Of a stretch of DNA of 64,000 nucleotides, positions 41,106 to 48,996 are shown piece after piece. The notes under the pieces were generated by a model. The model was not told where the DNA came from. It saw only the letters and a program-made list of their open reading frames with translations, and ran no database searches. The position numbers and the translations under genes are program-made. Within the stretch, counting starts at the first letter, position 1; each line of letters begins with the position of its first letter. Origin of the DNA: CAVTHK01 sp964552235 (lineage in GTDB: Bacteria; Spirochaetota; Spirochaetia; SZUA-6; CAVTHK01); assembly GCA_964552235.1 (NCBI GenBank), contig CAZKGO010000007.1:28363-92362 (forward strand), in the 5' to 3' direction.

Positions 41106-41776
41106 TCCGCAGATCTCCCCCCGACGCCGCGCGCGTCGACGTAATCGAGAATCTCGTCGGGCGGGGCCTGCCGTGCGATCATCCGCAGGAACTCGTCCTG
41201 CCGGCACAGGCTGGCGATCAGCGAGAGCAGGCGCAGCTGCCCTTTCAGGCTCGCGCCGAGCACCACCAGCAGCGCCGAAACCGGCATTCCGTCGGGGGCG
41301 TGGAAGTCCACCGGCTCCTGGAGAAAGCAGAGCGAGATCCGCTCGTCCTCGGCTCTTGCCAGCATCGGCTGTCTCGGGTGAGGAACCGCCACCCCGTGTC
41401 CGACGCCGGTGCTCATCAGGCGCTCGCGCTCGACCACGGCGGGCAGCAGGTGGGACGGTGCCACGCCGGCCGGCAGCACCGTCGCGGCGATCGCGGCCTC
41501 GAGGGCCTCCGCGATCGAGCGGCCCCCGACGCCGTAGTGAATGCCGCCGCGGCGCAGGAGCTCGCCGATCCCGGCCGAAGCCCGTCTCTCGGGCGCTGCC
41601 GGCTCGGCCGCTGTAGCCACGCGGGAGCTGCCCATCCACCGCTCGATCTCCTCGCGCTTGAAGCGATACTGGCCGCTGATGCGGTAGGCCGGGATCTTCC
41701 TGGCCTGGATCCAGCGGTAGAGGGTCTTGCGGGACACGTTCAGCATGTTCTGAAGGTCGGTCACTCGTAGATCCAC
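41102..41776 (-). CDS. excisionase-type HTH domain fused to a PTS EIIA domain
   Basis: Residues 1-50 of this 224-residue protein are a MerR/excisionase-like winged helix (TDLQNMLNVSRKTLYRWIQARKIPAYRISGQYR, broken here by family convention, then FKREEIERWM). Residues 75-215 are an EIIA domain of the PtsN type with phospho-histidine H133 in HGVAVPHPR. This couples DNA binding to phosphorylation by HPr-like donors, so it may be a transcription regulator of its own operon (mtgA and V-ATPase). Similar HTH-EIIA proteins occur in spirochaetes. The start is GTG 41776 with GGGAGG about 5 nt upstream. Overlaps mtgA (ATGA). Confidence 0.86.
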   Translation of the reverse strand: MDLRVTDLQNMLNVSRKTLYRWIQARKIPAYRISGQYRFKREEIERWMGSSRVATAAEPAAPERRASAGIGELLRRGGIHYGVGGRSIAEALEAAIAATVLPAGVAPSHLLPAVVERERLMSTGVGHGVAVPHPRQPMLARAEDERISLCFLQEPVDFHAPDGMPVSALLVVLGASLKGQLRLLSLIASLCRQDEFLRMIARQAPPDEILDYVDARGVGGRSAE

Positions 41777-41847
41777 CGCCGCCTCCCGCGGTTGTGTGCC
41801 GCGGAGGGGAAGCCTCCCCCCCGCGCACGTGTTGATCCGGGCGGGCG

Positions 41848-42222
41848 CTACCTGCGCGCCTTCGTCGCCTCGTCGATCGCCCCGGCCGCTGCGGCCAGGG
41901 CGTCGCTGATCGCCCGCAGCTTGTTCCTCGAATCGACGAACCTGCGAGCGGTCTGATCCTTCTTCGCTTCCTCGAGGCTCTGCCTCGCTGCCTCCAGTTG
42001 AGCCTCGAGCTGCCTGACGTCCGGCTGGCGGGCAGCCGCAGCCCGGCCGATGGCCGCACCTGCGTCGGCGAGGCTCTTCTCGATCTCGGGGAGCATCCGC
42101 GCGACCTCGGAGGCGGCCTGCTCGGCGCCCCTGACCGCTGCGTCGGCTGCCTGCGGCATCTTCGCACAGCCGGCGACCACGAGAGCCAGGATCGGGGGCA
42201 ACACCTTTCCAGCGGACTTCAT
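41848..42222 (-). CDS. small helical lipoprotein
   Basis: The 124-residue protein has a lipoprotein signal (MKSAGKVLPPILALVVAGC, lipobox VAGC). The mature part is Ala/Glu/Arg-rich and helical (EQAASEVARMLPEIEKSLAD, QLEAQLEAARQSLEEAKKDQ), probably a coiled coil similar in composition to Lpp-like or DUF4398-like envelope proteins. Function is unknown. The ATG at 42222 lies 9 bases after a -10-like TACATT and has no ribosome binding site. It is upstream of the HTH-EIIA gene by 71 bases on the same strand and could be co-transcribed with it. Confidence 0.78.
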   Translation of the reverse strand: MKSAGKVLPPILALVVAGCAKMPQAADAAVRGAEQAASEVARMLPEIEKSLADAGAAIGRAAAARQPDVRQLEAQLEAARQSLEEAKKDQTARRFVDSRNKLRAISDALAAAAGAIDEATKARR

Positions 42223-42231
42223 CTGTACAAT

Positions 42232-42259
42232 AATGTACCTATGATTCAGTCCGCGTCAA
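42232..42259 (-). promoter_or_regulatory. promoter of the small lipoprotein gene
   Basis: On the minus strand TTGACG (42259-42254), 16 bases, TACATT (42237-42232). The -10 overlaps an inverted repeat GTACA-4-TGTAC that could be an operator. Confidence 0.55.
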
Positions 42260-42281
42260 GGACATTCTAGGATATATTAGG

Positions 42282-43418
42282 TCAGACTTCGTCGATCCTG
42301 TAGATCGCCCGGAAGCCGTCGTGGACGGAGTCGAGCGTGATACCCCGCCCGAGGCGGTCCCACCTCGGATGCAGGTCGCAGCGTATGTCGCCCGAGATGT
42401 GCGGCGGGCTGTAGAGGCTGGCGATCTCGCGACCGGCCCTCTGCCGCAGGCCGTAGACCCACAGCCTGCGGAACCCCCGGGCGTCGGGGTAGCTGTCGTA
42501 GAGCATCCGCGAGCCGTCAGGGGACCAGCTGCAGTGGCCGTCCCTCAGAAAGAAGCCTGGGTCGATCGCGCGAAATTCGCAGGTCTGCTCGTCGATTTCG
42601 TACAGCTGCCGTCCCTCGGGCCCCTCGCAGTGGAGGGCCAGGGTGCGCGGGTCGCGCCAGTGGTAATGGGAGGCATAGGAAAAATGAAGAAGGACGCGCG
42701 CCGCCGACCCATCCGCAGCCGCGGTGAGCACAGCCGTGCGCCAGTCGCCGCCCGGCCGGCCCGCCGTGCCGGTGTGGTAGCGCAGCAGCAGCACGAAGCG
42801 CGTGCCGTCGGTGTTCCACGTGATGTGGTTGACCAGCAGCTTCCAGTCGCCGGGGTCCGCAGCCTGGCGAGTCAGATCCCACAGTGCGGCGAGCGGCAGC
42901 AGGAGGCGGCTCGAGCCCGTGGCCAGGTCCACGGCGAACACGCCCTCGTCGTCGGGCCGATTGCGGCCGGCCGCCGGGTCTGCGACGCCGGCGTACCCGT
43001 AGCCGGGCCTGAAGCCGAAGAGCCGGCCGAAGCTCACGCTCAGCGCCAGGTCGCCTTTCGGGCTCACGGTCGCCACCGGCCGCTCGAGAAGCCGGCGGCG
43101 GCCGTCGGCCAGGCGCAGCACGCAGCCGCGCGCCTGCCCGCCCTCGCGCACGTTGAAGATGATCTCGCCGTCGGGGGCCGCGGGGTGCCACTGCAGCATC
43201 GCGCCCTGCTGGAAGTTCCACGCCGTCGTCTCGGCGACCTCGTGCAGCCGGCCCGTCGCCGGCTCCACGAACCCGACCCGTGCGACGTCCTCCGGCCTGG
43301 GCAACCGGTCCATGAACGCGACGCGGTGGCACAGGTGCCTGTCGCCCGCGCCGTTCCAGGGCTGCAGGTCGTAGTAGCCGAAAAAGAAGTGGCCGCCCGC
43401 GGGAGTGAGTCGCTTCAC
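42282..43418 (-). CDS. TolB-like beta-propeller protein (oligogalacturonate-lyase-like)
   Basis: The 378-residue protein has repeated WD40/TolB-type blades: FFFGYYDLQPWNGAGD, WHPAAPDGEIIFNVREG, ATVSPKGDLALSVSF, ITWNTDGTRFVLLLRYH, CSWSPDGSRMLYDSYPD and HPRWDRLGRGITLDSVHDG. Propellers of this group are found with polysaccharide-use genes, and the closest named family is oligogalacturonate lyase, but its metal-binding histidines cannot be confirmed here. There is no signal peptide, so it should act in the cytoplasm. The GTG at 43418 overlaps the LamG gene stop (GTGA). Last of a three-gene operon. Confidence 0.72.
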   Translation of the reverse strand: MKRLTPAGGHFFFGYYDLQPWNGAGDRHLCHRVAFMDRLPRPEDVARVGFVEPATGRLHEVAETTAWNFQQGAMLQWHPAAPDGEIIFNVREGGQARGCVLRLADGRRRLLERPVATVSPKGDLALSVSFGRLFGFRPGYGYAGVADPAAGRNRPDDEGVFAVDLATGSSRLLLPLAALWDLTRQAADPGDWKLLVNHITWNTDGTRFVLLLRYHTGTAGRPGGDWRTAVLTAAADGSAARVLLHFSYASHYHWRDPRTLALHCEGPEGRQLYEIDEQTCEFRAIDPGFFLRDGHCSWSPDGSRMLYDSYPDARGFRRLWVYGLRQRAGREIASLYSPPHISGDIRCDLHPRWDRLGRGITLDSVHDGFRAIYRIDEV

Positions 43419-44005
43419 GGCAGCCGCAACAGGTCGCGGGCGGGCAGCGCCTGCGGGCTGACGCGCACCCGCGCGATGGCGCCGCGGAACCAGGAGACGC
43501 GGTTGCGGCGGCAGCCGAGCGACAGGCCGCCGGCCGGCGCGGGCCCGAGCGCGAGGCCGCGGGACAGCTCGGGCTCGCCGTCGACGAACGAGGCGAACCG
43601 GCCGGCGCCGGCCACCGCGGCCACCCAGTGCCAGCCGCCGAGCGGATGGGCCCGCGCGCGGTCCAGCAGCGTGGCCGAGCCGTCCCCCGACTGAACAAAG
43701 GCGTCCAGCGCCCACCCGCCCGCGCCGGCCGGCCGGGTCTCGAAGAGCAGCCGGTCGGCGTCGACGGTGCCGGCGTGGAAGAACCGCTGCTCCTCGCCGC
43801 CGCCCGCGTCGGGTCTGAAGAGCACCTCGACGGTGTACGCCGCGAGGCCTTGCAGCGGGTTCTCGTCGAGGAACAACGCGTCGTCGACGCCGTCGAACAG
43901 GACGGCGGGCCCGTGCTCGGTGGCGATCACCTGCGGCGCTCCCGCCCGTTCGGGCTGCCGGCCGCCGATGCGTCCGGCGGCGTCGAATCGCCAGTCGAGG
44001 ACCAT
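43415..44005 (-). CDS. LamG/concanavalin-A-like domain protein
   Basis: The 196-residue protein is a single jelly-roll domain of the LamG/Laminin_G_3 type: VLFDGVDDALFLDENPLQGLA, YTVEVLFRPDAGG, WHWVAAVAGAGRFASFVDGEPE and a final AIARVRVSPQALPARDLLRL. Such domains bind glycans. It lacks a signal peptide, so it is unlike the usual secreted LamG proteins. The ATG at 44005 has GGGGAGG 6 nt upstream and overlaps the stop of the preceding dehydrogenase (TGATG). It is coupled to the beta-propeller gene through GTGA. Confidence 0.8.
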   Translation of the reverse strand: MVLDWRFDAAGRIGGRQPERAGAPQVIATEHGPAVLFDGVDDALFLDENPLQGLAAYTVEVLFRPDAGGGEEQRFFHAGTVDADRLLFETRPAGAGGWALDAFVQSGDGSATLLDRARAHPLGGWHWVAAVAGAGRFASFVDGEPELSRGLALGPAPAGGLSLGCRRNRVSWFRGAIARVRVSPQALPARDLLRLP

Positions 44006-44904
44006 CACCTGCCTCCCCTGCGGCTCGCAGCCGCGAGGTGCTGGTAGACCGTGTTCAGGTCCTTCTTGCCGAAGCCGGCCTCCGCGGCCGCGGCCAGCAG
44101 CGCCTGCAGCTCCCGCAGCAGGCCAAAGCTGCGGCCGCCGGATTCGGCCAGCTCCGAGGCGTAGCGCAGGTCCTTGAGGGCCAGCTCGAGGGCGAAGCCG
44201 AGGGGAAAGCGGTCGGCGATGATCGCCTCGATCTCGGTCTGGAAGCCGCGGCTGTAGCCGCCGCTCACCGAGACGAACTCCCTGATCACGGCCAGGTCCA
44301 CCTCCGCATCCTGCGCCATCAGCGACACGCAGGAGGCGGCGCTCCGGTCCATGATCGAGAGGAAGTTGTTCAGCAGCTTGGCCACGTTGCCGGCGCCCGG
44401 CGCCCCGGCGTAGACCACGTTCTTCGCGATCGCCGCGAACAGCGGCGCCAGATCCCGGACGTCGTCGGCTGCGGCGCCGACGGCGAGATTCAGCTCGCCC
44501 CTCTCCGCCTGGGGCGGGCCGCCGGTCATCGGCGCATCGACAAAGCCGATGCCCTGCGCCGCGAGCTTCTCACGGATCGCCCGCGTGGACGCCGGCCGCG
44601 CCGTGGAAAAGTCCACCACCTGCCGCACGGTCTTCTGGCGGCAGGCAGCGAGCCCCGCGGGCCCGAGCATCACCTCTTCGACCTCGATCGACGACGGCAG
44701 GCAGAGCAGCAGCAGCTCGCAGGAGCCGAACACGTCGGCGAGATCGCTCGTCAGGCGCGCGCCGGCGTCGCGCAGCGCCTGGGTCTTTTCGTCGACGCCG
44801 GCCAGGTTCCGCTTGTGCACCACCAGCGGAAAGCCAGCCTCCAGCAGGTTCTTCGCGATGCCCCGTCCCATGAGGCCCGCGCCGATCAGTCCCGTGCTTT
44901 GCAT
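44005..44904 (-). CDS. 3-hydroxyisobutyrate-dehydrogenase-like NAD(P)-dependent reductase
   Basis: The 299-residue beta-hydroxyacid dehydrogenase begins TGLIGAGLMGRGIAKNLLEAGF (Rossmann loop). It has the substrate-binding DAPMTGGPPQAERGEL (usually DAPVSGG) and the catalytic lysine in GNVAKLLNNFLSIMD at about residue 170. The family reduces semialdehydes such as tartronate, methylmalonate or succinate semialdehyde in the cytoplasm. The ATG at 44904 lies exactly seven bases after a -10 hexamer, so the mRNA should be leaderless. It heads an operon with the LamG and propeller genes, which points to breakdown of a sugar acid or glycan. Confidence 0.9.
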   Translation of the reverse strand: MQSTGLIGAGLMGRGIAKNLLEAGFPLVVHKRNLAGVDEKTQALRDAGARLTSDLADVFGSCELLLLCLPSSIEVEEVMLGPAGLAACRQKTVRQVVDFSTARPASTRAIREKLAAQGIGFVDAPMTGGPPQAERGELNLAVGAAADDVRDLAPLFAAIAKNVVYAGAPGAGNVAKLLNNFLSIMDRSAASCVSLMAQDAEVDLAVIREFVSVSGGYSRGFQTEIEAIIADRFPLGFALELALKDLRYASELAESGGRSFGLLRELQALLAAAAEAGFGKKDLNTVYQHLAAASRRGGR

Positions 44905-44910
44905 GCCCCT

Positions 44911-44939
44911 GTTATAGCGAGAGCGCGCCGCCGTGTCAG
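44911..44939 (-). promoter_or_regulatory. leaderless promoter of the dehydrogenase-LamG-propeller operon
   Basis: On the minus strand CTGACA (44939-44934), 17 bases, TATAAC (44916-44911), then six bases to the ATG at 44904. Confidence 0.65.
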
Positions 44940-44975
44940 CGGGGACCCCGGACGCTGGAGGCTGCGTCGGAGTAG

Positions 44976-46346
44976 CTACAGGTCGTACTTGCGGGGGTCG
45001 AACTTATCGCCGCGGCACTCGGCGAGCATGGCGTCGGTAAAGGAGCCTTCGTCGTCGATTGTCGCGATCTGCTCGTCCATCGTGTCGAGCCAGACCGCCT
45101 CGCGCTCCTCGATGCGCAGCCGTCCGGCTGCGGCGCCCTCGCGCAGGGCGGCCACGGCGGCACGGCCGGCCTCGAGCGCCCGGGCAAAGGGCGTCCGCTC
45201 GGCGGCGATGCGGCGGGCGATGGGCAGCACCACGTCGGGAGCCAGCACGTAGGCCTGCGGGTCGAGGGCCGCGTCGGACTCGACGAGGAGGTCGCGCAGC
45301 AGCAGCGCCTCGGAGTCGCCGCGCCGCGAGGCGGCGTTCATCAGGCGGCAGTCGTAGACCAGCTGCTCGAGGCTGATCGTAGGCGCCATGCCGCCGAGCA
45401 GCTTGACGTTCTGCACGCTCTCGTTGCTCCAGAGGTCGGCCATGGCTGCCGCCACGTTGCCGACGTGGGAGAGGTGGGCGCAGGCGCTGCTGCGGCCCTC
45501 CATGGCGATCGGCACGCCGGTGATCGCCTTGACGTAGACACCTTCGTAGCCGCAGTCCTTGTGGGGCCCCACGGCCCCCCGCTCAAAGGCCTGCAGGCTG
45601 CGCACAGCCGAGATCACGCGCACGACCGCGGCAAAGACGCGGGGGATGTACCTGCGGTCTGCGAGGACCATGGCGGTATTGGCAAGGCCGCAGGCCGTGT
45701 CTCCGGCAGCCAGGCGGCCGGTCTCGCGGGCGACCCCGGCGATGGCGGCCCACAGGCGGTCCATGTCGCGGATGGCGAGCACGCCGAGGGCGAACAGCGA
45801 CTTGCGCAGGTCGCACTCCATGAGTGCCTGGTCGTGCACGTCCTTGCCTCCGATGCTCTCGATCGAGAGCAGCTCGGCTCCGGCGCGGGCGCAGCCTTCG
45901 AACGTCTCCATCACCTTGTCCCAGTGCTCGCCCTTCCACATGTGGGTAGAAGCCGGGTCCTCGCGGATGTCGACGGGAGTGATGCGCAGGGCGGTACGCA
46001 GGCCGGCGCGGGTTTCCCAGCGCAGCAGGGCCTCGCGCAAGCGGCGCGCGTTCTCGATTCCCCAGGCGGGCCGGTAGGTCATCGGAGGCAGCAGCTCGAG
46101 CTCGGCCACGAGGTCGGTCTGCCCGAGGGCGGCGGCCCGCTCGCAGATGCCGTCGATCATCGCCTCGTACTGAGCAAAGGCGCTCTCGATGGTCGTCGGG
46201 TTGAGTGCCACGGCCGGCAACGTGAAGTTCACTTCGGGGATCACCGTGCCGCAGCCGATGGCCAGACCGTTGGGCAGCCTCACGGGCTTGAGAGCGCGGC
46301 CGAACCGCAGTTCCTTCGACCCGCTGTAGACGACGCTGTGCGTCAT
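44976..46346 (-). CDS. mtaB: methanol:corrinoid methyltransferase MtaB
   Basis: The 456-residue enzyme moves the methyl group of methanol to the corrinoid on MtaC. The zinc ligands known from the Methanosarcina enzyme are at equivalent places: E163 in SIESIGGKDV, C219 in AAGDTACGLAN and C265 in VGPHKDCGYEG. LAIGCGTVIPEVNFTLP and DIREDPASTHMWKGEHWD also fit. The ATG at 46346 is used because AAGGAAGAAGG lies 4-6 nt upstream; an in-frame GTG at 46385 is inside an AT-rich stretch and is less likely. It lies 77 bases after mtaC, separated by a terminator-like hairpin. No MtaA or corrinoid activase gene is in the window. Confidence 0.92.
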   Translation of the reverse strand: MTHSVVYSGSKELRFGRALKPVRLPNGLAIGCGTVIPEVNFTLPAVALNPTTIESAFAQYEAMIDGICERAAALGQTDLVAELELLPPMTYRPAWGIENARRLREALLRWETRAGLRTALRITPVDIREDPASTHMWKGEHWDKVMETFEGCARAGAELLSIESIGGKDVHDQALMECDLRKSLFALGVLAIRDMDRLWAAIAGVARETGRLAAGDTACGLANTAMVLADRRYIPRVFAAVVRVISAVRSLQAFERGAVGPHKDCGYEGVYVKAITGVPIAMEGRSSACAHLSHVGNVAAAMADLWSNESVQNVKLLGGMAPTISLEQLVYDCRLMNAASRRGDSEALLLRDLLVESDAALDPQAYVLAPDVVLPIARRIAAERTPFARALEAGRAAVAALREGAAAGRLRIEEREAVWLDTMDEQIATIDDEGSFTDAMLAECRGDKFDPRKYDL

Positions 46347-46361
46347 GCGGCCTTCTTCCTT

Positions 46362-46413
46362 ACTATATTTGTCATATATAGGCACAAAAAAACCCTATCG
46401 AGCCGTCTGCTCG
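46362..46413 (-). terminator. partial terminator and AT-rich promoter-like segment between mtaC and mtaB
   Basis: On the minus strand CGAGC (46413-46409), a 5-nt loop and GCTCG (46403-46399) are followed by ATAGGG and seven T (46392-46386). Past it, TATATATGACAAATATAGT (46380-46362) is strongly AT-rich and contains a -10-like TATAGT. The block could reduce read-through from mtaC and restart transcription for mtaB. Confidence 0.45.
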
Positions 46414-46423
46414 GCCCGGCGTG

Positions 46424-47065
46424 CTACCGGTCCTTGGAGATGAAGGTCTTGGCCAGGTCCGCGGCCGAGGCCGCGTCGGGGGCGTAGCCGTCCGCCCCGA
46501 TCTCCTCGCAGTAGGACTGCGTGACCGGGGCGCCGCCGACCATCACCTTGACCGAGTCGCCGATGTCGGAGGCGCGCACGGCCTCGACCAGGTCCTTCAT
46601 GCCGGTCATCGTGGTGGTGAGCAGGGCGCTCGCAGCGATGATCTGCGCCTTGTTGTCCCGAGCCGCGTTGATGAACTTCTCGACGCTCACGTCGACCCCC
46701 TGGTCGAGGATCTGGAAGCCGGCGCCCTCCATCATCATCGCAACCAGGTTCTTGCCGATGTCGTGCAGGTCGCCCTTGACCGTGCCGATGACGACCTTGC
46801 CCATCGGCTTGACGCCCGCGGCCGCCAGGAGCGGCTTCAGGATCTCGGTGCCGGCCTTCATCGCCCGCGCGGCGATGAGCACCTCGGGAACGTAGATCTC
46901 GTTGTTCTTGAACCGCTCGCCCACGACGCTCATGCCGGCGATCAGCCCCTTGTTGAGGATGTCCGCCGGGCTCACCTTTTCGGCGAGCGCCTGGGTGACC
47001 AGCGCCTTGACGTCGTTCGCCTTGCCCTTGATCAGCTGCTCAGCAATCTGCTCGAGTAGTGCCAT
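46424..47065 (-). CDS. mtaC: methanol corrinoid protein MtaC
   Basis: The 213-residue corrinoid carrier has an N-terminal helical methionine-synthase-like cap (residues 1-85, AGMSVVGERFKNNEIYVPEVL) and a cobalamin-binding Rossmann domain with the base-off ligand H101 in GDLHDIGKNLV. VGGAPVTQSYCEEIGADGYAPDA closes it. It accepts methyl from MtaB and passes it to a second methyltransferase (to tetrahydrofolate or another thiol/acceptor). The ATG at 47065 has GGAGGGAACGG upstream, ruling out the long in-frame extension. An inverted repeat AGGAA-6-TTCCT about 50 nt upstream may be regulatory. Confidence 0.93.
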   Translation of the reverse strand: MALLEQIAEQLIKGKANDVKALVTQALAEKVSPADILNKGLIAGMSVVGERFKNNEIYVPEVLIAARAMKAGTEILKPLLAAAGVKPMGKVVIGTVKGDLHDIGKNLVAMMMEGAGFQILDQGVDVSVEKFINAARDNKAQIIAASALLTTTMTGMKDLVEAVRASDIGDSVKVMVGGAPVTQSYCEEIGADGYAPDAASAADLAKTFISKDR

Positions 47066-47165
47066 CCGTTCCCTCCGTTCGTGCTGGCCGTCAGAGTACG
47101 GCATCGGCCGCCGAGGAATTTGTTTTCCTGTGCTGATTTCTGGTACCGAAATGCCGTGACCGGCT

Positions 47166-47699
47166 CTAGCGACCCATCTCGCGCAGGCCCGAGGCAAAGC
47201 CGGTCGCGCCGGCGGCGACTACGATCGCGATCGGCAGCACCACGAGAAGGATGATCTGCACCCCGATCGGAACCCGGCGCGCCGAGCTCATCAGGATCCC
47301 CAGCAGGGTCACGCCCAGGCCCACCAGGAACAGCAGGGGCATGTTGGAGAAAAAGGAAGACGCCTGCGCCGCGTCGCGCAGCCCCTGCATCACAGGCACG
47401 CCGGCCGCGGTGGCGATGAAGACAAAGCCGACGAGCGACCCGATCAGCAGCGGGGCGACGATCCTGCCGCTGCCGAAGATCACGCGCGCCAGCACCAGCG
47501 CGAAGAAGATCAGCAGGAGGAAGCCCTTGCTGCCGTAGCGGCCGAGGTTCTTCGCCAGGAGCTCCTGCACCTGGGGAAAGCCGAACACGTCGAGGGCGAC
47601 CGGCAGGATCGCCAGAAACCCGATCCACCCGATCACGTTGAAGACGCGCTCGAAGCCTTCGACGTCCTGCTGCGGTCGTCCGTCGCGTGCTCGTGCCAT
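47166..47699 (-). CDS. small integral membrane protein, function unknown
   Basis: The 177-residue protein has about five hydrophobic segments: residues 18-38 (VFNVIGWIGFLAILPVALDVFG, split), 52-70 (FLLLIFFALVLARVIFG), 76-95, 115-135 (MPLLFLVGLGVTLLGILM) and 140-165 (IGVQIILLVVLPIAIVVAAGA). I see no family motif or charged residue within the membrane. The ATG at 47699 is preferred over one at 47717 because CGGAGG lies 5-6 nt upstream. It ends 100 bases before mtaC on the same strand; whether the two are linked is unknown. A TATAAT (47721-47716) precedes it. Confidence 0.7.
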   Translation of the reverse strand: MARARDGRPQQDVEGFERVFNVIGWIGFLAILPVALDVFGFPQVQELLAKNLGRYGSKGFLLLIFFALVLARVIFGSGRIVAPLLIGSLVGFVFIATAAGVPVMQGLRDAAQASSFFSNMPLLFLVGLGVTLLGILMSSARRVPIGVQIILLVVLPIAIVVAAGATGFASGLREMGR

Positions 47700-47715
47700 G
47701 GCAGCCTCCGCGGCC

Positions 47716-47769
47716 ATTATAGCGCACAGGGGCGGCCGCGTTGAGCCCTCGGCCGGTGCGAGCTACAAT
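47716..47769. promoter_or_regulatory. divergent promoters: membrane protein (minus) and leaderless radical SAM gene (plus)
   Basis: Minus: consensus TATAAT (47721-47716), -35 unclear. Plus: TTGAGC (47741-47746), 17 bases, TACAAT (47764-47769), then exactly six bases to the GTG at 47776. Confidence 0.6.
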
Positions 47770-47775
47770 CCGGCC

Positions 47776-48969
47776 GTGTCCAGTCCCGCGGTCCGTCCCC
47801 ATCCGCGCGAGGTCAAGACTCTGCTGCGCAAGGGCCGGCTCTCGGAGCCGTTCCTGGCTGCGAAGTACCGCTTCTCGCCCTACAGCGCCTGCGAGCACGG
47901 GTGCCTCTACTGCGACGGCCGGGCCGAGCGCTACTACGTCGAAGGCGAGTTCGACCGCGACATCGTGGTGCGCACCAACGCTCCGGCGCTGCTCGACGCC
48001 GAGCTCGGGCGGCTGCGGGAAAAGGGAATCGTCTCCATCGGCTCGGGCATCACCGACGCCTACCAGCCGCTGGAGGCGCGGATGCTGCTCACGCGACGGT
48101 GCGCCGAGGCGCTCGCCCGCCATGGCCGCGCCGCCGCGCTGCTCACCAAGAGCGCCCTCGCGGGCCGCGACCTCGACCTGTGGGCAGCGGTCGGCGAGCG
48201 CGCCGGCTTCGTGCTGCTGGTCTCGCTCGTATACGCCGACGACAGTCCCCGGGCGCTCTTCGAGCCGCGCGCCTCGTCGGTGGGCGATCGCCTGGCGATG
48301 CTGGCCGCCTTCAAGCGTCGCGGCTGCGCGGTCGGCGTGCTGGCCATGCCTCTTCTGCCCTCGATCTCGGACTCCGGTGAGCAGATCGCGGCCCTGCTCA
48401 CCGCCCTGCGCCAGGTGCCCGTCGACTTCGTCATTCCCGGAGGGCTCACCCTGCGGCCCGGCAGGCAGAAGGAGCTGTTCTTCGAGACCCTGCGCCACCA
48501 CCACGGCGACCTGCTGCCGCGCTACGAGGAGCTGTACGCCGAAAACCGCGCCTCAGGCGCGCCTCGCGCAGCCTACAGCCGCGACCTGCAGCGCCGCTGC
48601 TCGCTGCTGCTGGCCGAAAGCGGCCTGCCGGCGCTCGTGCCCCACGCGGTCTACCGCGGCCGCCTGGAGCTCTACGACGAGCTGCACGTGCTGCTGCTGC
48701 ACATGATCGACCTCTACCGCGGCCGGGGCGTGGAGGTCGGCCCCCTGCGCGAGGCGCAGCGCCGCTACGTCGGCTGGCTCGCGCCGCGCAAGGCCGGCTA
48801 CGACCGCAGGCGCAGCTGGAGCCACACGATGCTGGCCGAGGAGCTGCGCGCCCTCTGCGCCTCCCGCGAACTGGAGGCTCTGCTGGCCAACGACCGGCTG
48901 GTCGCGTTCGTGCGAGAGGTGGTCCTGGAACGCCGGACCTTCGACTACGTGAGCCTGCGCCTCGCCTGA
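47776..48969 (+). CDS. radical SAM protein of the spore-photoproduct-lyase-like family
   Basis: The 397-residue protein has the Spl/Rv2578c-type start KYRFSPYSACEHGCLYCDGRAERYY, with radical SAM cluster motif CEHGCLYC at about residues 38-45, then SIGSGITDAYQPLEAR, LLTKSALAGRDLDLW and IPGGLTLRPGRQKELFF. Relatives are annotated as DNA repair photolyase-like, but only true SplB is proven to repair spore photoproduct, so this is a family call. A conserved C-terminal cysteine typical of SplB is not evident. The GTG at 47776 lies exactly seven bases after a -10 hexamer with no ribosome binding site. Monocistronic; converges on the sulfatase gene 27 bases away. Confidence 0.84.
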   Translation: MSSPAVRPHPREVKTLLRKGRLSEPFLAAKYRFSPYSACEHGCLYCDGRAERYYVEGEFDRDIVVRTNAPALLDAELGRLREKGIVSIGSGITDAYQPLEARMLLTRRCAEALARHGRAAALLTKSALAGRDLDLWAAVGERAGFVLLVSLVYADDSPRALFEPRASSVGDRLAMLAAFKRRGCAVGVLAMPLLPSISDSGEQIAALLTALRQVPVDFVIPGGLTLRPGRQKELFFETLRHHHGDLLPRYEELYAENRASGAPRAAYSRDLQRRCSLLLAESGLPALVPHAVYRGRLELYDELHVLLLHMIDLYRGRGVEVGPLREAQRRYVGWLAPRKAGYDRRRSWSHTMLAEELRALCASRELEALLANDRLVAFVREVVLERRTFDYVSLRLA

Positions 48970-48996
48970 GCCGCCTCGCCTGATCCGCGGGACGGT

